Assembly: GCA_951213105.1 (NCBI GenBank) | Contig: OX578153.1 | Span: 57,272,520 to 57,336,519, forward strand | Reading direction: 5' to 3' | Length of the DNA: 64,000 nucleotides | Source: Amaurobius ferox | Lineage: Eukaryota > Arthropoda > Arachnida > Araneae > Amaurobiidae | In this document: piece after piece, positions 11,297-20,697 of the stretch | Layout: each line of letters begins with the position of its first letter | Numbering within the stretch: position 1 is the stretch's first letter | Notes under the pieces: model-generated | What the model was told of the DNA's origin: nothing | Database searches by the model: none | The model's input: only the letters and a program-made list of their open reading frames with translations | Translations under genes and position numbers: made by a program

Positions 11297-11310
11297 ATCC
11301 CTCCCCCCTT
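11297..11310 (-). other. Polypurine tract of copy 1
   Basis: On the minus strand AAGGGGGGAGGGAT lies directly before the 3' LTR start TGTGCC. This is the expected primer site for plus-strand DNA synthesis in LTR retrotransposons. Confidence 0.85.
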
Positions 11311-11490
11311 AGGGAGATTTTGTCTAGCAGGCAAAATCTGTAAGGCAAAGGGTTAGACATGGTTCACCTGACAACATCATTGGAGGCAACAAGGATTAAA
11401 ATAAAACAAAAAAAAATTAATATATACATAACACAATTCCTACAAAAATTATAAAAATATATACAGCACAATGTAATACAGTTTTTTTTC

Positions 11491-12978
11491 TTAATCTGGC
11501 AGCATTCTGCTCAGACAGTCTGCATGTCCGATCTCCTTTCCAGCCCGGTGAATGATCTGATAGTTAAAAGGCTGTAGAGCTAGGGCCCATCTCATCAATC
11601 TAGGGTTCTGACCAGAATTGGTTTTAAGGAACACTAATGGGTTATGATCGGTTTCGATTGTGAACTTTTGACCATCAAGGTAATGTCGCAGCTTTTTTAT
11701 TGCAAAAATTATGCCTGCGCATTCCTTCTCCGTGGTTCCAAACCTTTGTTCCGTTGTCGTAAATTTCCTACTCAAATATAATATTGGGTGGTCAGTACTA
11801 TCCGCCCCCTTCTGAGCCATTATTACGCCCAGCCCTTTTAATGACGCGTCAGTTTGAAGGATAAACTCCTTAGTGAAATCGGGTGCGTATAACACAGGCT
11901 TTTCTGTCAGTTTTGTTTTAAGCTCGTTAAAAGCGCTCTCGCACTCTTCCGTCCATACTATCTCCTCCTTCCTATTCTTTCCTTTCAGTGCCCGAGTCAG
12001 AGGTTCGGCAATAATTGCGTAATTACGTATATAGCGTGCGTAATAACCACTAAGGCCTAAAAACTGCCTGATTTGGGTTTTATTTCGGGGCGTCCGAAAA
12101 TCTAACACCGCTTTAATTTTCGCCTCGGTCGGCGTCCTTTGACCGTTCCCTACCATGTGTCCTAAGTATTTAATACAACTCTGTCCAAATTTGCATTTGG
12201 CAGGTTTTATCGTTAGTTTGGCAGAAGCGATTTTCCTCAAAACAACATCCAGGTGTTTTAAATGTTCATCCCAGGTCTCTGAGAAAATGGCAACGTCGTC
12301 CAGGTATGGAACACAAAATTCCTCACAACCCTGTAACAATTGTGCCATGAACTTGGACAAACAATAGGGGGCGTTGACTAAACCGAACGGAAGCACTAAC
12401 GGTCGGTACGTTCCGAAGGTCGTGACGAACGCGGCTAACCTTTGAGCTCTAGGACTTAAGGGGATCTGCCAGTACCCCTTGGTCAGATCAATTACCGTAA
12501 TGAACTTCGCTGACGACACCTTCTCTATCCTATCATCCATGTTAGGTAGCGGATAATATTCTGTGCGAATAATTGAATTTAACCGCCTGTAATCGACACA
12601 TAATCTCGGGTCCTTCCCTGGACTTTCCACTAGGATTATGGGTGAAGTATAATCCGACTCTCCAATCTCAATGATTTTTAATTCCAGCATTCTCTTAATC
12701 TCCCGTTTCACAATATCGTTCTGTCTCGGGGACGTCCTATACGGTTTAGAGCGTACGGGTTTATTGCTTATAAGTTCAATATCGTGCTCGATTAAATGCG
12801 TTCTGCCTGGATCATTTGAAAATAGATTTTCATGCGATTTCAGTAATTTCCTCAACTCTTCAATCTGTTCTGAAGTGCACTTTTCTCGTAACGCACTGTC
12901 CGTGACGATTTCCTCGAAATCAAAAATGTTGGGATTAGCTACGGCACAGAATACTATATTCAGAAGGCTCACTCCCAT
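11491..12978 (-). CDS. pol (RT-RH part): Reverse transcriptase-RNase H, copy 1
   Basis: A 495-codon frame. RT makes retrotransposon cDNA and RNase H removes the RNA template. RT is about residues 60-270: first catalytic Asp in VIDLTKGYWQIPLSP (D164), PFGLVNAP (about 197-204) and the active site YLDD (225-228). RNase H is about 370-490: D377 in QTDAS, E417, D444 in TDHNP and D487. The frame ends at its own stop, before the LTR, with no integrase after it. The first 11 codons lie inside the inserted hAT-like element, so the ATG at 12,978 is not original; the frame was once continuous with the integrase ORF. Homology is clearly Ty3/gypsy. It differs from copy 2 by one residue (I/V at 269). Domain assignment is very secure; whether it is expressed is doubtful. 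Confidence 0.93.
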   Translation of the reverse strand: MGVSLLNIVFCAVANPNIFDFEEIVTDSALREKCTSEQIEELRKLLKSHENLFSNDPGRTHLIEHDIELISNKPVRSKPYRTSPRQNDIVKREIKRMLELKIIEIGESDYTSPIILVESPGKDPRLCVDYRRLNSIIRTEYYPLPNMDDRIEKVSSAKFITVIDLTKGYWQIPLSPRAQRLAAFVTTFGTYRPLVLPFGLVNAPYCLSKFMAQLLQGCEEFCVPYLDDVAIFSETWDEHLKHLDVVLRKIASAKLTIKPAKCKFGQSCIKYLGHMVGNGQRTPTEAKIKAVLDFRTPRNKTQIRQFLGLSGYYARYIRNYAIIAEPLTRALKGKNRKEEIVWTEECESAFNELKTKLTEKPVLYAPDFTKEFILQTDASLKGLGVIMAQKGADSTDHPILYLSRKFTTTEQRFGTTEKECAGIIFAIKKLRHYLDGQKFTIETDHNPLVFLKTNSGQNPRLMRWALALQPFNYQIIHRAGKEIGHADCLSRMLPD

Positions 12979-12990
12979 AGGATCCTATGG
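12975..12990. other. 16-bp perfect palindrome near the insert's end
   Basis: CCATAGGATCCTATGG reads the same on both strands. It is followed within 20 bp by a related inverted pair (CATGGGATGTCCCATAG). It lies 30 bp inside the hAT-like element and contains the ATG that opens the RT frame. Subterminal inverted motifs are common transposase-binding sites in DNA transposons; that role here is inferred. Confidence 0.6.
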
Positions 12991-13742
12991 CAACATTTCT
13001 AACATGGGATGTCCCATAGACACTAGCGCTAGTCAGATGGACCAACTGAAGTGCGATGCGTCTGCCAGATTTGGCGCGTTATCGCTCGCTTGGCGATTTT
13101 TTTTAAAACGGGAGGGGAACAAAATGTTGAGGACTGTACTTTTATAATTTTTGAAACTATACAAAGGATCAGGATTTAAAAATACATTAATCTGCAACAT
13201 AAATATATTCATTAGTTTAAGAATATTTAAATAAACATAGTTATATATTTAATTCAAATAATCATAAAATAGATTAAAAAATACACACATTGCATTGTCT
13301 CACTATAAAACATAATGCACAAAAAATTACAAGCTAACATACTCAAAAGACTGAAATATTATATAATACTTTCAGTCTAAAAAGTATACTAGCGTGTTGA
13401 TCGTTCTTAATTTATTCTGGGATACTGATAATAGACTTTTTTTTTTTAATATAAAAATATTCATATAGTAAATATCAAATTTACATAAATGCACTATCGA
13501 AGTTGTGGAACTCAATCATTAATTACCCGAGGGGGGGGGGAATTTTTCACCATAAGGCACTTAATAAAAATTTTACATAAATATATACACATACTATATA
13601 TCACATTCAACTAAGAAAAAGCTATCCAAATATCAATTATTTCACATTTTATAAAAATACGGAAAATATTTAACTAATTATACCACTACCTCTTAAAATT
13701 TAGTCTAATCCGGCAGTAATAACAACACAGCACTAATTTCGT

Positions 13743-13812
13743 ATGATGAACACATGTATACTTATATGAACACGTGTATACTTATGAACACGTGTATACT
13801 TATAATGAACAC
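13743..13812. repeat. 19-20 bp tandem repeat in the pol insert
   Basis: About four units of 'atgaacacgtgtatacttat', the first with 'acatg' and the last truncated. Each carries the CACGTG palindrome or a variant. The same array is at 21,463-21,532 in copy 2, so it predates the duplication. Confidence 0.8.
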
Positions 13813-13960
13813 GTATGTAGGATGGTGATAACTAAAATTATTTCAATTTTAATAAACATAAATTACATACCCTGTAACGCAACCAGTTTTCTTTTATCAA
13901 TCCATTTCTATAAAATGATCTAAACACTTAACAAATAATCCTTTTTCACGTTACGGTTAC

Positions 13961-16939
13961 TCAAACCACGCTAGTCTGTTGTTCTAAGTTTTCGCCGAGC
14001 GAAATAGGGTTATAACATTGAAAATCGGCTTGGACCCAAACCAGATCATCGCCAAGGGCTCGAATCAAACCAGACCATCGCCAAGAGCGCGCCAACCCAA
14101 TGTTTGGTCTATCTCTAATGGCCGCCGCGAAAACGAAACTATCCAGAGTGACAGGTCTGTATAGTAGTCTGTGAGCTACGGGATATGAAATATCCAACTC
14201 CGAATCCTTCGTTTCCTCTGCAACATTTTCGCTTATTAAAACATTCACGCACTCCACGCGCTGGTGATATGGTTTTAATAAATTTACGCGGTACACTTGT
14301 ACCTTTTCAGATTTCCCTGGCATCCTTACAGTGTAATTTGTCTCGGATAATTTTCTCTCAATAGTCCCGGGACCTATCCACTTAACGGCTAATTTATTCG
14401 GCCGGTGCGTCGCCAAAACCAAAACCTGATTCCCTGTCTTAAATTCTCTTTTAACGGAACCCTTATCATAATACTCCTTTCCTTTTATTTTGTTATCTGT
14501 CTCCGTTTCCGAAGCCAGCTGCTGACAATGCCTTAATCGGTTTAAAAGGTCAAATACATAATCCGTGACCACATCATCTGTTATCGGCTCACGCGCCCAC
14601 TGCTCGAACAATAGAGTCTCCGGTGTCCGAAGGTTCCTGCCGTGAACTAACTCGGAGGGACTAAATCCAGTAGATTCGTGGGTGACATTGCGTAATGCCA
14701 GCAAGACTGAGGGCAAATGTCGCTCCCATTCAGTACCGGTTTCGGCACACATTGCACGCAAAAGTCTTTTAATTGTCCGGTGAAATCTCTCGACTGGATT
14801 TGACTGGGGGTGATAAATAGAACTATGGGTGGTTTTCACTCCAAACTTTTCGAAGAACGTCGTTGTCAAGTTGCTAGTGAAATAGCTTCCATTGTCCAAT
14901 TGGACTTCCCTGGGGTACCCAATGCGGCTAAATAACAACAACAAAGCATCCGTCACGTTCTGCGAGCTTACCGTAGGTAAAGGTATAGCTTCAGGATATT
15001 TAGAGGCTATGTCAATACAAGTTAGGAGGTACCTATTATTTTTCGAAGATACCGGCAGCGGCCCTACGGTATCTATGTTTATTTTTGAAAATATTTCTGA
15101 AATCACAGGCACAAGTTTAAGTGGGGCTTTTTTCTTTTCTAATGATTTCCCCACCCGCTGACATGCATCACAAGTTTTTACCATTTCTTCGACGTTTTTA
15201 AAGCATTGAGGCCAAAAATAGTGTCTCAAAAGCTTATCCTTGGTCTTAGTAGTTCCCATGTGCGAACCAAAACCTTCATGACAAAGACTTAATATTTTTG
15301 ATCTATACTTAGTGGGAATCAACAGCTGTTTCCTAACTAATCCTCGGTGATCTGTTGATTTTCTGAACAGTAATTCGCGTTCAATTACAAATTCCGACGT
15401 TTTATTTTGCTCTACCTTTTCCCAGAGAGACTTTAAATTTGGGCATATTTTCTGTTCCTCTAAGAATTCAGTAGCGTCTACGTTTATCAATTCTTGCGTA
15501 GGGTATGGTTCAACCGGAGGTAAATCAATCGGTTCTTCTTGCCCATCTATTAATTCTTCACTTTCCGCCACATTTGCGGGTTCTGACTCAATCAATTTTA
15601 ATTTTTCATCGAAATTTCCTTTATTTCCCGTTTCCGCGCTCCCTTTTGGTTCTTCGGTTGCCTTTTTAGATTTGCTTTGACTCCTCGTAATCATAGCATT
15701 AATTCTTTGGGGGTTATCCTTATTTAAGTCGATTAATTCCTGACTTGAGTTCCCCAACAGATAGTGATTCATTTCCACTGATTTGCCTACGATGGCTGCC
15801 TTGGTTCGAATTGTTCCGAATTCAGTGCTTTCCAAAATTACACGGGCTAGCGGTAAACACATAAAATCATTTCCTAAGGGTTGCTTTACCCACACGGTCT
15901 CCCCTGTAAAATCTTCGGGTTTTACTACATTGATGGACGCAAGATCTATGCTACTTCCGCTGTCACGAAGTATAAGCGTATCTATGGAATTCACTTTCGC
16001 CCGGCTTAAATAGGGTTTAAATGAAGCATTAAAATGGTCGGTCGTCTCTAGATTATTTACAATCTCCGCGCCCCTTTTTGATTCGGTACAGTTCGTACTG
16101 ATGTGTCCGATTTTCCGGCAGAGATAGCACGTCACACTTTTCTTCCGCTCGAATTCCCTCGTTCTCCAATCGTTATTTGTTTGATTAGCACTCGACCCAT
16201 TTTTAGGCACGTTCCTATTTACTTCCACCCTTTTCCCAGCTTGGGTTTGTTCGGTTGTTTTTGGGCGGTCTACAAATTTCTTTTCGGGAGGTTTAAAAAT
16301 TTGGGGTTTCTTTATAAAACGTCTAGCAGCTTCGTAATCATCTAATTTCTTCGCTAGTTCGCTTGGTCTGTTAACTTTTCCCCAATTATCGATGAAGTGT
16401 TCTTTCACTTCGGCCGACACGCGTCTTTTTATTTGGTCCGCCACCATCAATTCTTTTAAAGATTCAAAATCCTGAACCTCTATTTCTCTTAGCCATCCTT
16501 CGAGATATGCCCGTAACTCAAAAACGAGGTCTTTCCAGAGCTCTCCTTCTCGTTTTTTATGTGTTTGGAATTTGGTCCTAAGGGTCTCTGAGTTAAGTTT
16601 AAATCTTTCCATCAGTACCGACTTAATATGTTCATAGTCATCGACTTTCTCTTCGGGCTCTCTAATTATAATTTCGGCGATCTCAATCGGAATCAAACTA
16701 AGTAATTGAGTTACCCATTCCTCCTTCTCGATTCCATTCTTACGAGCTTGACGCTCAAATAACGTCAGAAATAGAGCCATATCCGATTTTTCGGGTTCAT
16801 ATTTCTGCATTACAGATATTAAATTTCTAGGGGGTCTCGCGCTCTCACGACTCGACGAGGCCAAGCTAATTGTTTCCCCACTTTGAGCCAAACGCAACTT
16901 TTCAAGTTCGTATGCCCGTTCCTCTCTTAATTTTTCTGA
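13961..16939 (-). CDS. gag-pol (PR-INT part): Gag-protease-integrase ORF, copy 1
   Basis: An open frame of 992 codons following an in-frame TAA. Numbering from codon TTG at 16,897 (first ATG is at 16,810): a capsid with SCAN-like helices at about 30-195, a CCHC zinc knuckle CYLCRKIGHISTNC (257-270), an aspartic protease with active-site DSGSS (312-316), an acidic linker, the integrase H2C2 zinc domain (H540, H546, C576, C579) and the integrase core D609, D668 (LDNGSYF) and E703 (PVERFHR), 35 apart. A GPY/F-like module (KWIGPG, 840-844) follows. Protease is followed directly by integrase, so RT comes after. Residues 909-978 are read from the inserted DNA element and are not retroviral. It differs from copy 2 at two residues (K/R206, D/N457). 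The SCAN-like capsid fits Gmr1-like elements, the proposed source of vertebrate SCAN domains. Confidence 0.93.
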   Translation of the reverse strand, partial: SEKLREERAYELEKLRLAQSGETISLASSSRESARPPRNLISVMQKYEPEKSDMALFLTLFERQARKNGIEKEEWVTQLLSLIPIEIAEIIIREPEEKVDDYEHIKSVLMERFKLNSETLRTKFQTHKKREGELWKDLVFELRAYLEGWLREIEVQDFESLKELMVADQIKRRVSAEVKEHFIDNWGKVNRPSELAKKLDDYEAARRFIKKPQIFKPPEKKFVDRPKTTEQTQAGKRVEVNRNVPKNGSSANQTNNDWRTREFERKKSVTCYLCRKIGHISTNCTESKRGAEIVNNLETTDHFNASFKPYLSRAKVNSIDTLILRDSGSSIDLASINVVKPEDFTGETVWVKQPLGNDFMCLPLARVILESTEFGTIRTKAAIVGKSVEMNHYLLGNSSQELIDLNKDNPQRINAMITRSQSKSKKATEEPKGSAETGNKGNFDEKLKLIESEPANVAESEELIDGQEEPIDLPPVEPYPTQELINVDATEFLEEQKICPNLKSLWEKVEQNKTSEFVIERELLFRKSTDHRGLVRKQLLIPTKYRSKILSLCHEGFGSHMGTTKTKDKLLRHYFWPQCFKNVEEMVKTCDACQRVGKSLEKKKAPLKLVPVISEIFSKINIDTVGPLPVSSKNNRYLLTCIDIASKYPEAIPLPTVSSQNVTDALLLLFSRIGYPREVQLDNGSYFTSNLTTTFFEKFGVKTTHSSIYHPQSNPVERFHRTIKRLLRAMCAETGTEWERHLPSVLLALRNVTHESTGFSPSELVHGRNLRTPETLLFEQWAREPITDDVVTDYVFDLLNRLRHCQQLASETETDNKIKGKEYYDKGSVKREFKTGNQVLVLATHRPNKLAVKWIGPGTIERKLSETNYTVRMPGKSEKVQVYRVNLLKPYHQRVECVNVLISENVAEETKDSELDISYPVAHRLLYRPVTLDSFVFAAAIRDRPNIGLARSWRWSGLIRALGDDLVWVQADFQCYNPISLGENLEQQTSVV

Positions 16940-17140
16940 TTACGATTCCCTGGATTCATTTAATTGTCGTTCCTCTATAATCGTTTCTAACATGGCCTTA
17001 ACACCTGGTTCGTCAAAATCTGGACTCTCCTGAATTTTTTTCACAAGGTCAATTATTTTTTCCTCCTCTCCCAACTCTAGACCTAATTCTACAACGAGGC
17101 TTTGAAGATCCGTTTTTCTATGCCTTTTTAAAAATGCCAT
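16940..17140 (-). pseudogene. gag: Start of gag, copy 1, cut by an in-frame stop
   Basis: 66 codons beginning MAFLKRHRKTDLQSLVVELG, then TAA (16,942-16,940), after which the same frame continues as a charged helix into the capsid ORF. The ATG follows a leader of about 985 bases from the LTR. The helical, Glu/Lys-rich N-terminus resembles the start of gag in this group. Copy 2 has the same stop, so it was fixed before duplication. Readthrough is possible in principle, but no gammaretrovirus-like signal is evident, so I treat it as a disabling mutation. Confidence 0.8.
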
Positions 17141-17941
17141 TTCAAATAATTCGTGAATTCACGGGGAATCACTAACACTTTAATTAGAACAATAATCCAA
17201 TTTTTAAAACGTCCCTTTCCAAAGGTCAATACACACAGTACCTATAATTTATCCCACAATACACTAATCCCTCTTCCCTACTTAACAATAAGACTCTCAT
17301 CTGAAGAAGGGGAGAATTCCTTTCAATTGAAACTGCCTGGGGCGTGTCTAGCACGGCTTAACTATCCCCACAGCTCTAAGCCTCTAAGGATTATAACACA
17401 CAATAACACATCTATCTCCTGACTAGCAATGGTTATGCAATTTACATTAAATAAAACTATTAGTTGCAATAACACTTTACAAGATTTTATCTTGGTCATT
17501 CAATTATAATTATTCGGATACTTATGCCACAATTTAGTTAAGTTTAAATGCAACTTCCAACACTATACAATATGAATGTATGGCATTAATTTAAATTAAT
17601 GTAAGACATATATAATAACATTTTGCCAAAAAAAATAGTTTACTAAACTGGAATATTTTAAAAATTTCCTAGACCTCAAACTTGCATACTGTTTGACAGT
17701 TACGCACATACAACAATTTAATCTGGTTCTTAATTAAATTAGTTATTTTTCACAAATTACAAATTAATCTAATTCTACCAAAATTTTGTTTGCCTCCAAA
17801 AAAATGAGTCAGGCTTACCTTGTCTGAAGACCCTCGCTCTGCGTCGATGTCACTCAGCTCAATGACGATGCCGTCTCCTCTGACGTAACCTTTCACCACA
17901 GGATGACTCGCAACGGTTTCAGAAGGGATCTGGCACTCGCT
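17141..17941. other. Untranslated leader of copy 1
   Basis: AT-rich 5' leader between the primer-binding region and gag on the minus strand. No uORF of note. The plus-strand frame at 17,153-17,422 is antisense and non-coding. Packaging signals would be expected here but cannot be identified by eye. Confidence 0.5.
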
Positions 17942-18008
17942 CCTGGACGGGATGTCCTCTTAAAGTCTTGGACGGGATGTCCTCTTAACTCTTGGACGGG
18001 ATGTCCTA
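17942..18008. repeat. 22-bp minisatellite in the leader, three units (copy 1)
   Basis: Units of 'cttggacgggatgtcctctt' repeated three times; copy 2 has four (25,661-25,750). The unit-number change is the largest length difference between the two internal regions. Confidence 0.9.
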
Positions 18009-18100
18009 CAGCTCCAGTCCGCAGTAGTCCGGTCTGTTTACTTGCTTCAACTTCTTGATGAAGTGTGGGCCTGTCGTCTTTAATTTGACGATCGATTTAT

Positions 18101-18118
18101 CCAACTCAGCTGCCACCA
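18101..18118 (-). other. Putative primer-binding site, copy 1
   Basis: On the minus strand TGGTGGCAGCTGAGTTGG starts seven bases after the LTR end ...CGCCACA. It opens with TGG as a tRNA 3'-CCA complement must. The first ten bases would pair with the acceptor end of some tRNA-Leu species (from memory); the remaining bases fit poorly, so the tRNA is tentative. Confidence 0.55.
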
Positions 18119-18125
18119 AAATGGC

Positions 18126-19014
18126 TGTGGCGTAGTGGTAGCGTGGTTTTATAGTCACAGCCAAATAACTCTCGAGTGACTTCAATTCTTTATTTATTTA
18201 CAGCAATTAGGTAATATACAATTTAGGTTACAAAGGTATCCCAATCTGATGTGAGGCGAATAGTCCGCTGAGGTCACTCTGACGTGTTCAAGCAAATGTC
18301 CACATCAATTTCCAGTGGAAAGTCTATGAGAGGTGATTCTCTAACTAGGTTTCAAGATGAAACTGACGTAAGTCCACGATGCGGTGACGTCCTGTCACGA
18401 CGATGCTAGACCCGGGTGGTCTGAATTTTAGACTAGCGGTAGTCTATATGGATCGAGTCCTACTGGGCCCTCGATCTCTCTTCCGTTCCGTCCTTAGGTC
18501 AGGAACTATCGCAGAAGGTTTCTGCTCAAAAACCAAATACAGGGCCTATGCCCGAGAAGCACTCTCTTTCCAAAAAGACGAGCTCTCTTGTCGAAGATCA
18601 GATCTTAACTGCTCTCTCAAACCCTGCTCCGGTCGCCCTCAGAAAAAGAGCCACCAGGGGACAATTTACTCTCTATTTTTCTATTGGATCTTAATATCCG
18701 TGATGTCATTTTTCTTGAGTCTCATTTGTCCGGAGACTCGTGCCAGTAAGTCTAGGGGACACTCCCCTCACGTCTGGAGCTAACGTCCACGCGATCACTC
18801 AAGGCGGTTCATGCCAGCTTAGCCTTTCTTCTTAACTGTCAATTTTACAGACATGGTGGCGCGGGATTCGCGACGTCCATTGTTCTGGTGACCTCTGCTG
18901 TCTTTAACATTCAAAGGGTCACAGGTGTGCCTGGTCTGGAATTTCTAAGCCCCAATTCCAATTCGGGGGGATTTAATTACAGCTTCATTTGCTAAATTAA
19001 TTTAATTCGGCACA
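18126..19014 (-). repeat. LTR B (shared middle LTR)
   Basis: 889 bp, TG...CA on the minus strand. It serves as 5' LTR of copy 1 and 3' LTR of copy 2. There is no flanking target duplication: internal sequence lies on both sides. It shares with C several bases at which A differs (for example TTTTACAG versus TTTTCCAG), and shares with A several at which C differs, as expected for a recombinant middle LTR. Confidence 0.95.
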
Positions 19015-19028
19015 ATCCCTCCCCCCTT
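19015..19028 (-). other. Polypurine tract of copy 2
   Basis: AAGGGGGGAGGGAT on the minus strand next to LTR B, identical to copy 1. Confidence 0.85.
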
Positions 19029-19209
19029 AGGGAGATTTTGTCTAGCAGGCAAAATCTGTAAGGCAAAGGGTTAGACATGGTTCACCTGACAACATCATTG
19101 GAGGCAACAAGGATTAAAATAAAACAAAAAAAAAATTAATATATACATAACACAATTCCTACAAAAATTATAAAAATATATACAGCACAATGTAATACAG
19201 TTTTTTTTC

Positions 19210-20697
19210 TTAATCTGGCAGCATTCTGCTCAGACAGTCTGCATGTCCGATCTCCTTTCCAGCCCGGTGAATGATCTGATAGTTAAAAGGCTGTAGAGCT
19301 AGGGCCCATCTCATCAATCTAGGGTTCTGACCAGAATTGGTTTTAAGGAACACTAATGGGTTATGATCGGTTTCGATTGTGAACTTTTGACCATCAAGGT
19401 AATGTCGCAGCTTTTTTATTGCAAAAATTATGCCTGCGCATTCCTTCTCCGTGGTTCCAAACCTTTGTTCCGTTGTCGTAAATTTCCTACTCAAATATAA
19501 TATTGGGTGGTCAGTACTATCCGCCCCCTTCTGAGCCATTATTACGCCCAGCCCTTTTAATGACGCGTCAGTTTGAAGGATAAACTCCTTAGTGAAATCG
19601 GGTGCGTATAACACAGGCTTTTCTGTCAGTTTTGTTTTAAGCTCGTTAAAAGCGCTCTCGCACTCTTCCGTCCATACTATCTCCTCCTTCCTATTCTTTC
19701 CTTTCAGTGCCCGAGTCAGAGGTTCGGCAATAATTGCGTAATTACGTATATAGCGTGCGTAATAACCACTAAGGCCTAAAAACTGCCTGATTTGGGTTTT
19801 ATTTCGGGGCGTCCGAAAATCTAACACCGCTTTAATTTTCGCCTCGGTCGGCGTCCTTTGACCGTTCCCTACCATGTGTCCTAAGTATTTAACACAACTC
19901 TGTCCAAATTTGCATTTGGCAGGTTTTATCGTTAGTTTGGCAGAAGCGATTTTCCTCAAAACAACATCCAGGTGTTTTAAATGTTCATCCCAGGTCTCTG
20001 AGAAAATGGCAACGTCGTCCAGGTATGGAACACAAAATTCCTCACAACCCTGTAACAATTGTGCCATGAACTTGGACAAACAATAGGGGGCGTTGACTAA
20101 ACCGAACGGAAGCACTAACGGTCGGTACGTTCCGAAGGTCGTGACGAACGCGGCTAACCTTTGAGCTCTAGGACTTAAGGGGATCTGCCAGTACCCCTTG
20201 GTCAGATCAATTACCGTAATGAACTTCGCTGACGACACCTTCTCTATCCTATCATCCATGTTAGGTAGCGGATAATATTCTGTGCGAATAATTGAATTTA
20301 ACCGCCTGTAATCGACACATAATCTCGGGTCCTTCCCTGGACTTTCCACTAGGATTATGGGTGAAGTATAATCCGACTCTCCAATCTCAATGATTTTTAA
20401 TTCCAGCATTCTCTTAATCTCCCGTTTCACAATATCGTTCTGTCTCGGGGACGTCCTATACGGTTTAGAGCGTACGGGTTTATTGCTTATAAGTTCAATA
20501 TCGTGCTCGATTAAATGCGTTCTGCCTGGATCATTTGAAAATAGATTTTCATGCGATTTCAGTAATTTCCTCAACTCTTCAATCTGTTCTGAAGTGCACT
20601 TTTCTCGTAACGCACTGTCCGTGACGATTTCCTCGAAATCAAAAATGTTGGGATTAGCTACGGCACAGAATACTATATTCAGAAGGCTCACTCCCAT
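19210..20697 (-). CDS. pol (RT-RH part): Reverse transcriptase-RNase H, copy 2
   Basis: 495 codons, identical to the copy 1 RT-RH except V for I at residue 269. All catalytic residues are kept: D164, YLDD 225-228, and RNase H D377, E417, D444 and D487. As in copy 1, it starts on an ATG supplied by the inserted hAT-like element and is cut off from the upstream gag-PR-INT frame. It is intact as a reading frame, but there is no obvious way to make the normal Gag-Pol fusion. Confidence 0.93.
   Translation of the reverse strand: MGVSLLNIVFCAVANPNIFDFEEIVTDSALREKCTSEQIEELRKLLKSHENLFSNDPGRTHLIEHDIELISNKPVRSKPYRTSPRQNDIVKREIKRMLELKIIEIGESDYTSPIILVESPGKDPRLCVDYRRLNSIIRTEYYPLPNMDDRIEKVSSAKFITVIDLTKGYWQIPLSPRAQRLAAFVTTFGTYRPLVLPFGLVNAPYCLSKFMAQLLQGCEEFCVPYLDDVAIFSETWDEHLKHLDVVLRKIASAKLTIKPAKCKFGQSCVKYLGHMVGNGQRTPTEAKIKAVLDFRTPRNKTQIRQFLGLSGYYARYIRNYAIIAEPLTRALKGKNRKEEIVWTEECESAFNELKTKLTEKPVLYAPDFTKEFILQTDASLKGLGVIMAQKGADSTDHPILYLSRKFTTTEQRFGTTEKECAGIIFAIKKLRHYLDGQKFTIETDHNPLVFLKTNSGQNPRLMRWALALQPFNYQIIHRAGKEIGHADCLSRMLPD

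Larger units (their letters stand above)
12937..14181. mobile_element. hAT-like element inserted in pol, copy 1
   Basis: The element at 12,945-14,173 (1229 bp) has 14-bp inverted ends CACAGAATACTATA and CACAGACTACTATA (one mismatch). It is flanked by the perfect 8-bp duplication AGCTACGG (12,937-12,944 and 14,174-14,181). An 8-bp duplication suggests hAT, or less likely P. There is no transposase, so it is non-autonomous. Inside are a near-perfect palindrome around 13,350-13,379 (arms AGACTGAAA/TTTCAGTCT), a 19-20 bp tandem repeat at 13,743-13,812 and a poly-G tract. Element plus one duplication is 1237 bp; removing that length puts the integrase and RT frames in register, proving that this DNA split one pol ORF. 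Confidence 0.9.

Noticed and set aside
12671..13147. 158-codon plus-strand frame (also 20,390-20,866)
   Set aside because: Shadow of the RT ORF on the opposite strand plus the pol insert; no domain.
13961..14173. Novel C-terminal domain of the integrase (last ~70 residues)
   Set aside because: These codons lie inside the inserted hAT-like element, as shown by its inverted ends and target duplication.
11297..18125. Envelope gene (errantivirus-like) in the retrotransposon
   Set aside because: No frame follows RT-RH before the LTR; the only non-coding gap is explained by the DNA transposon insertion.
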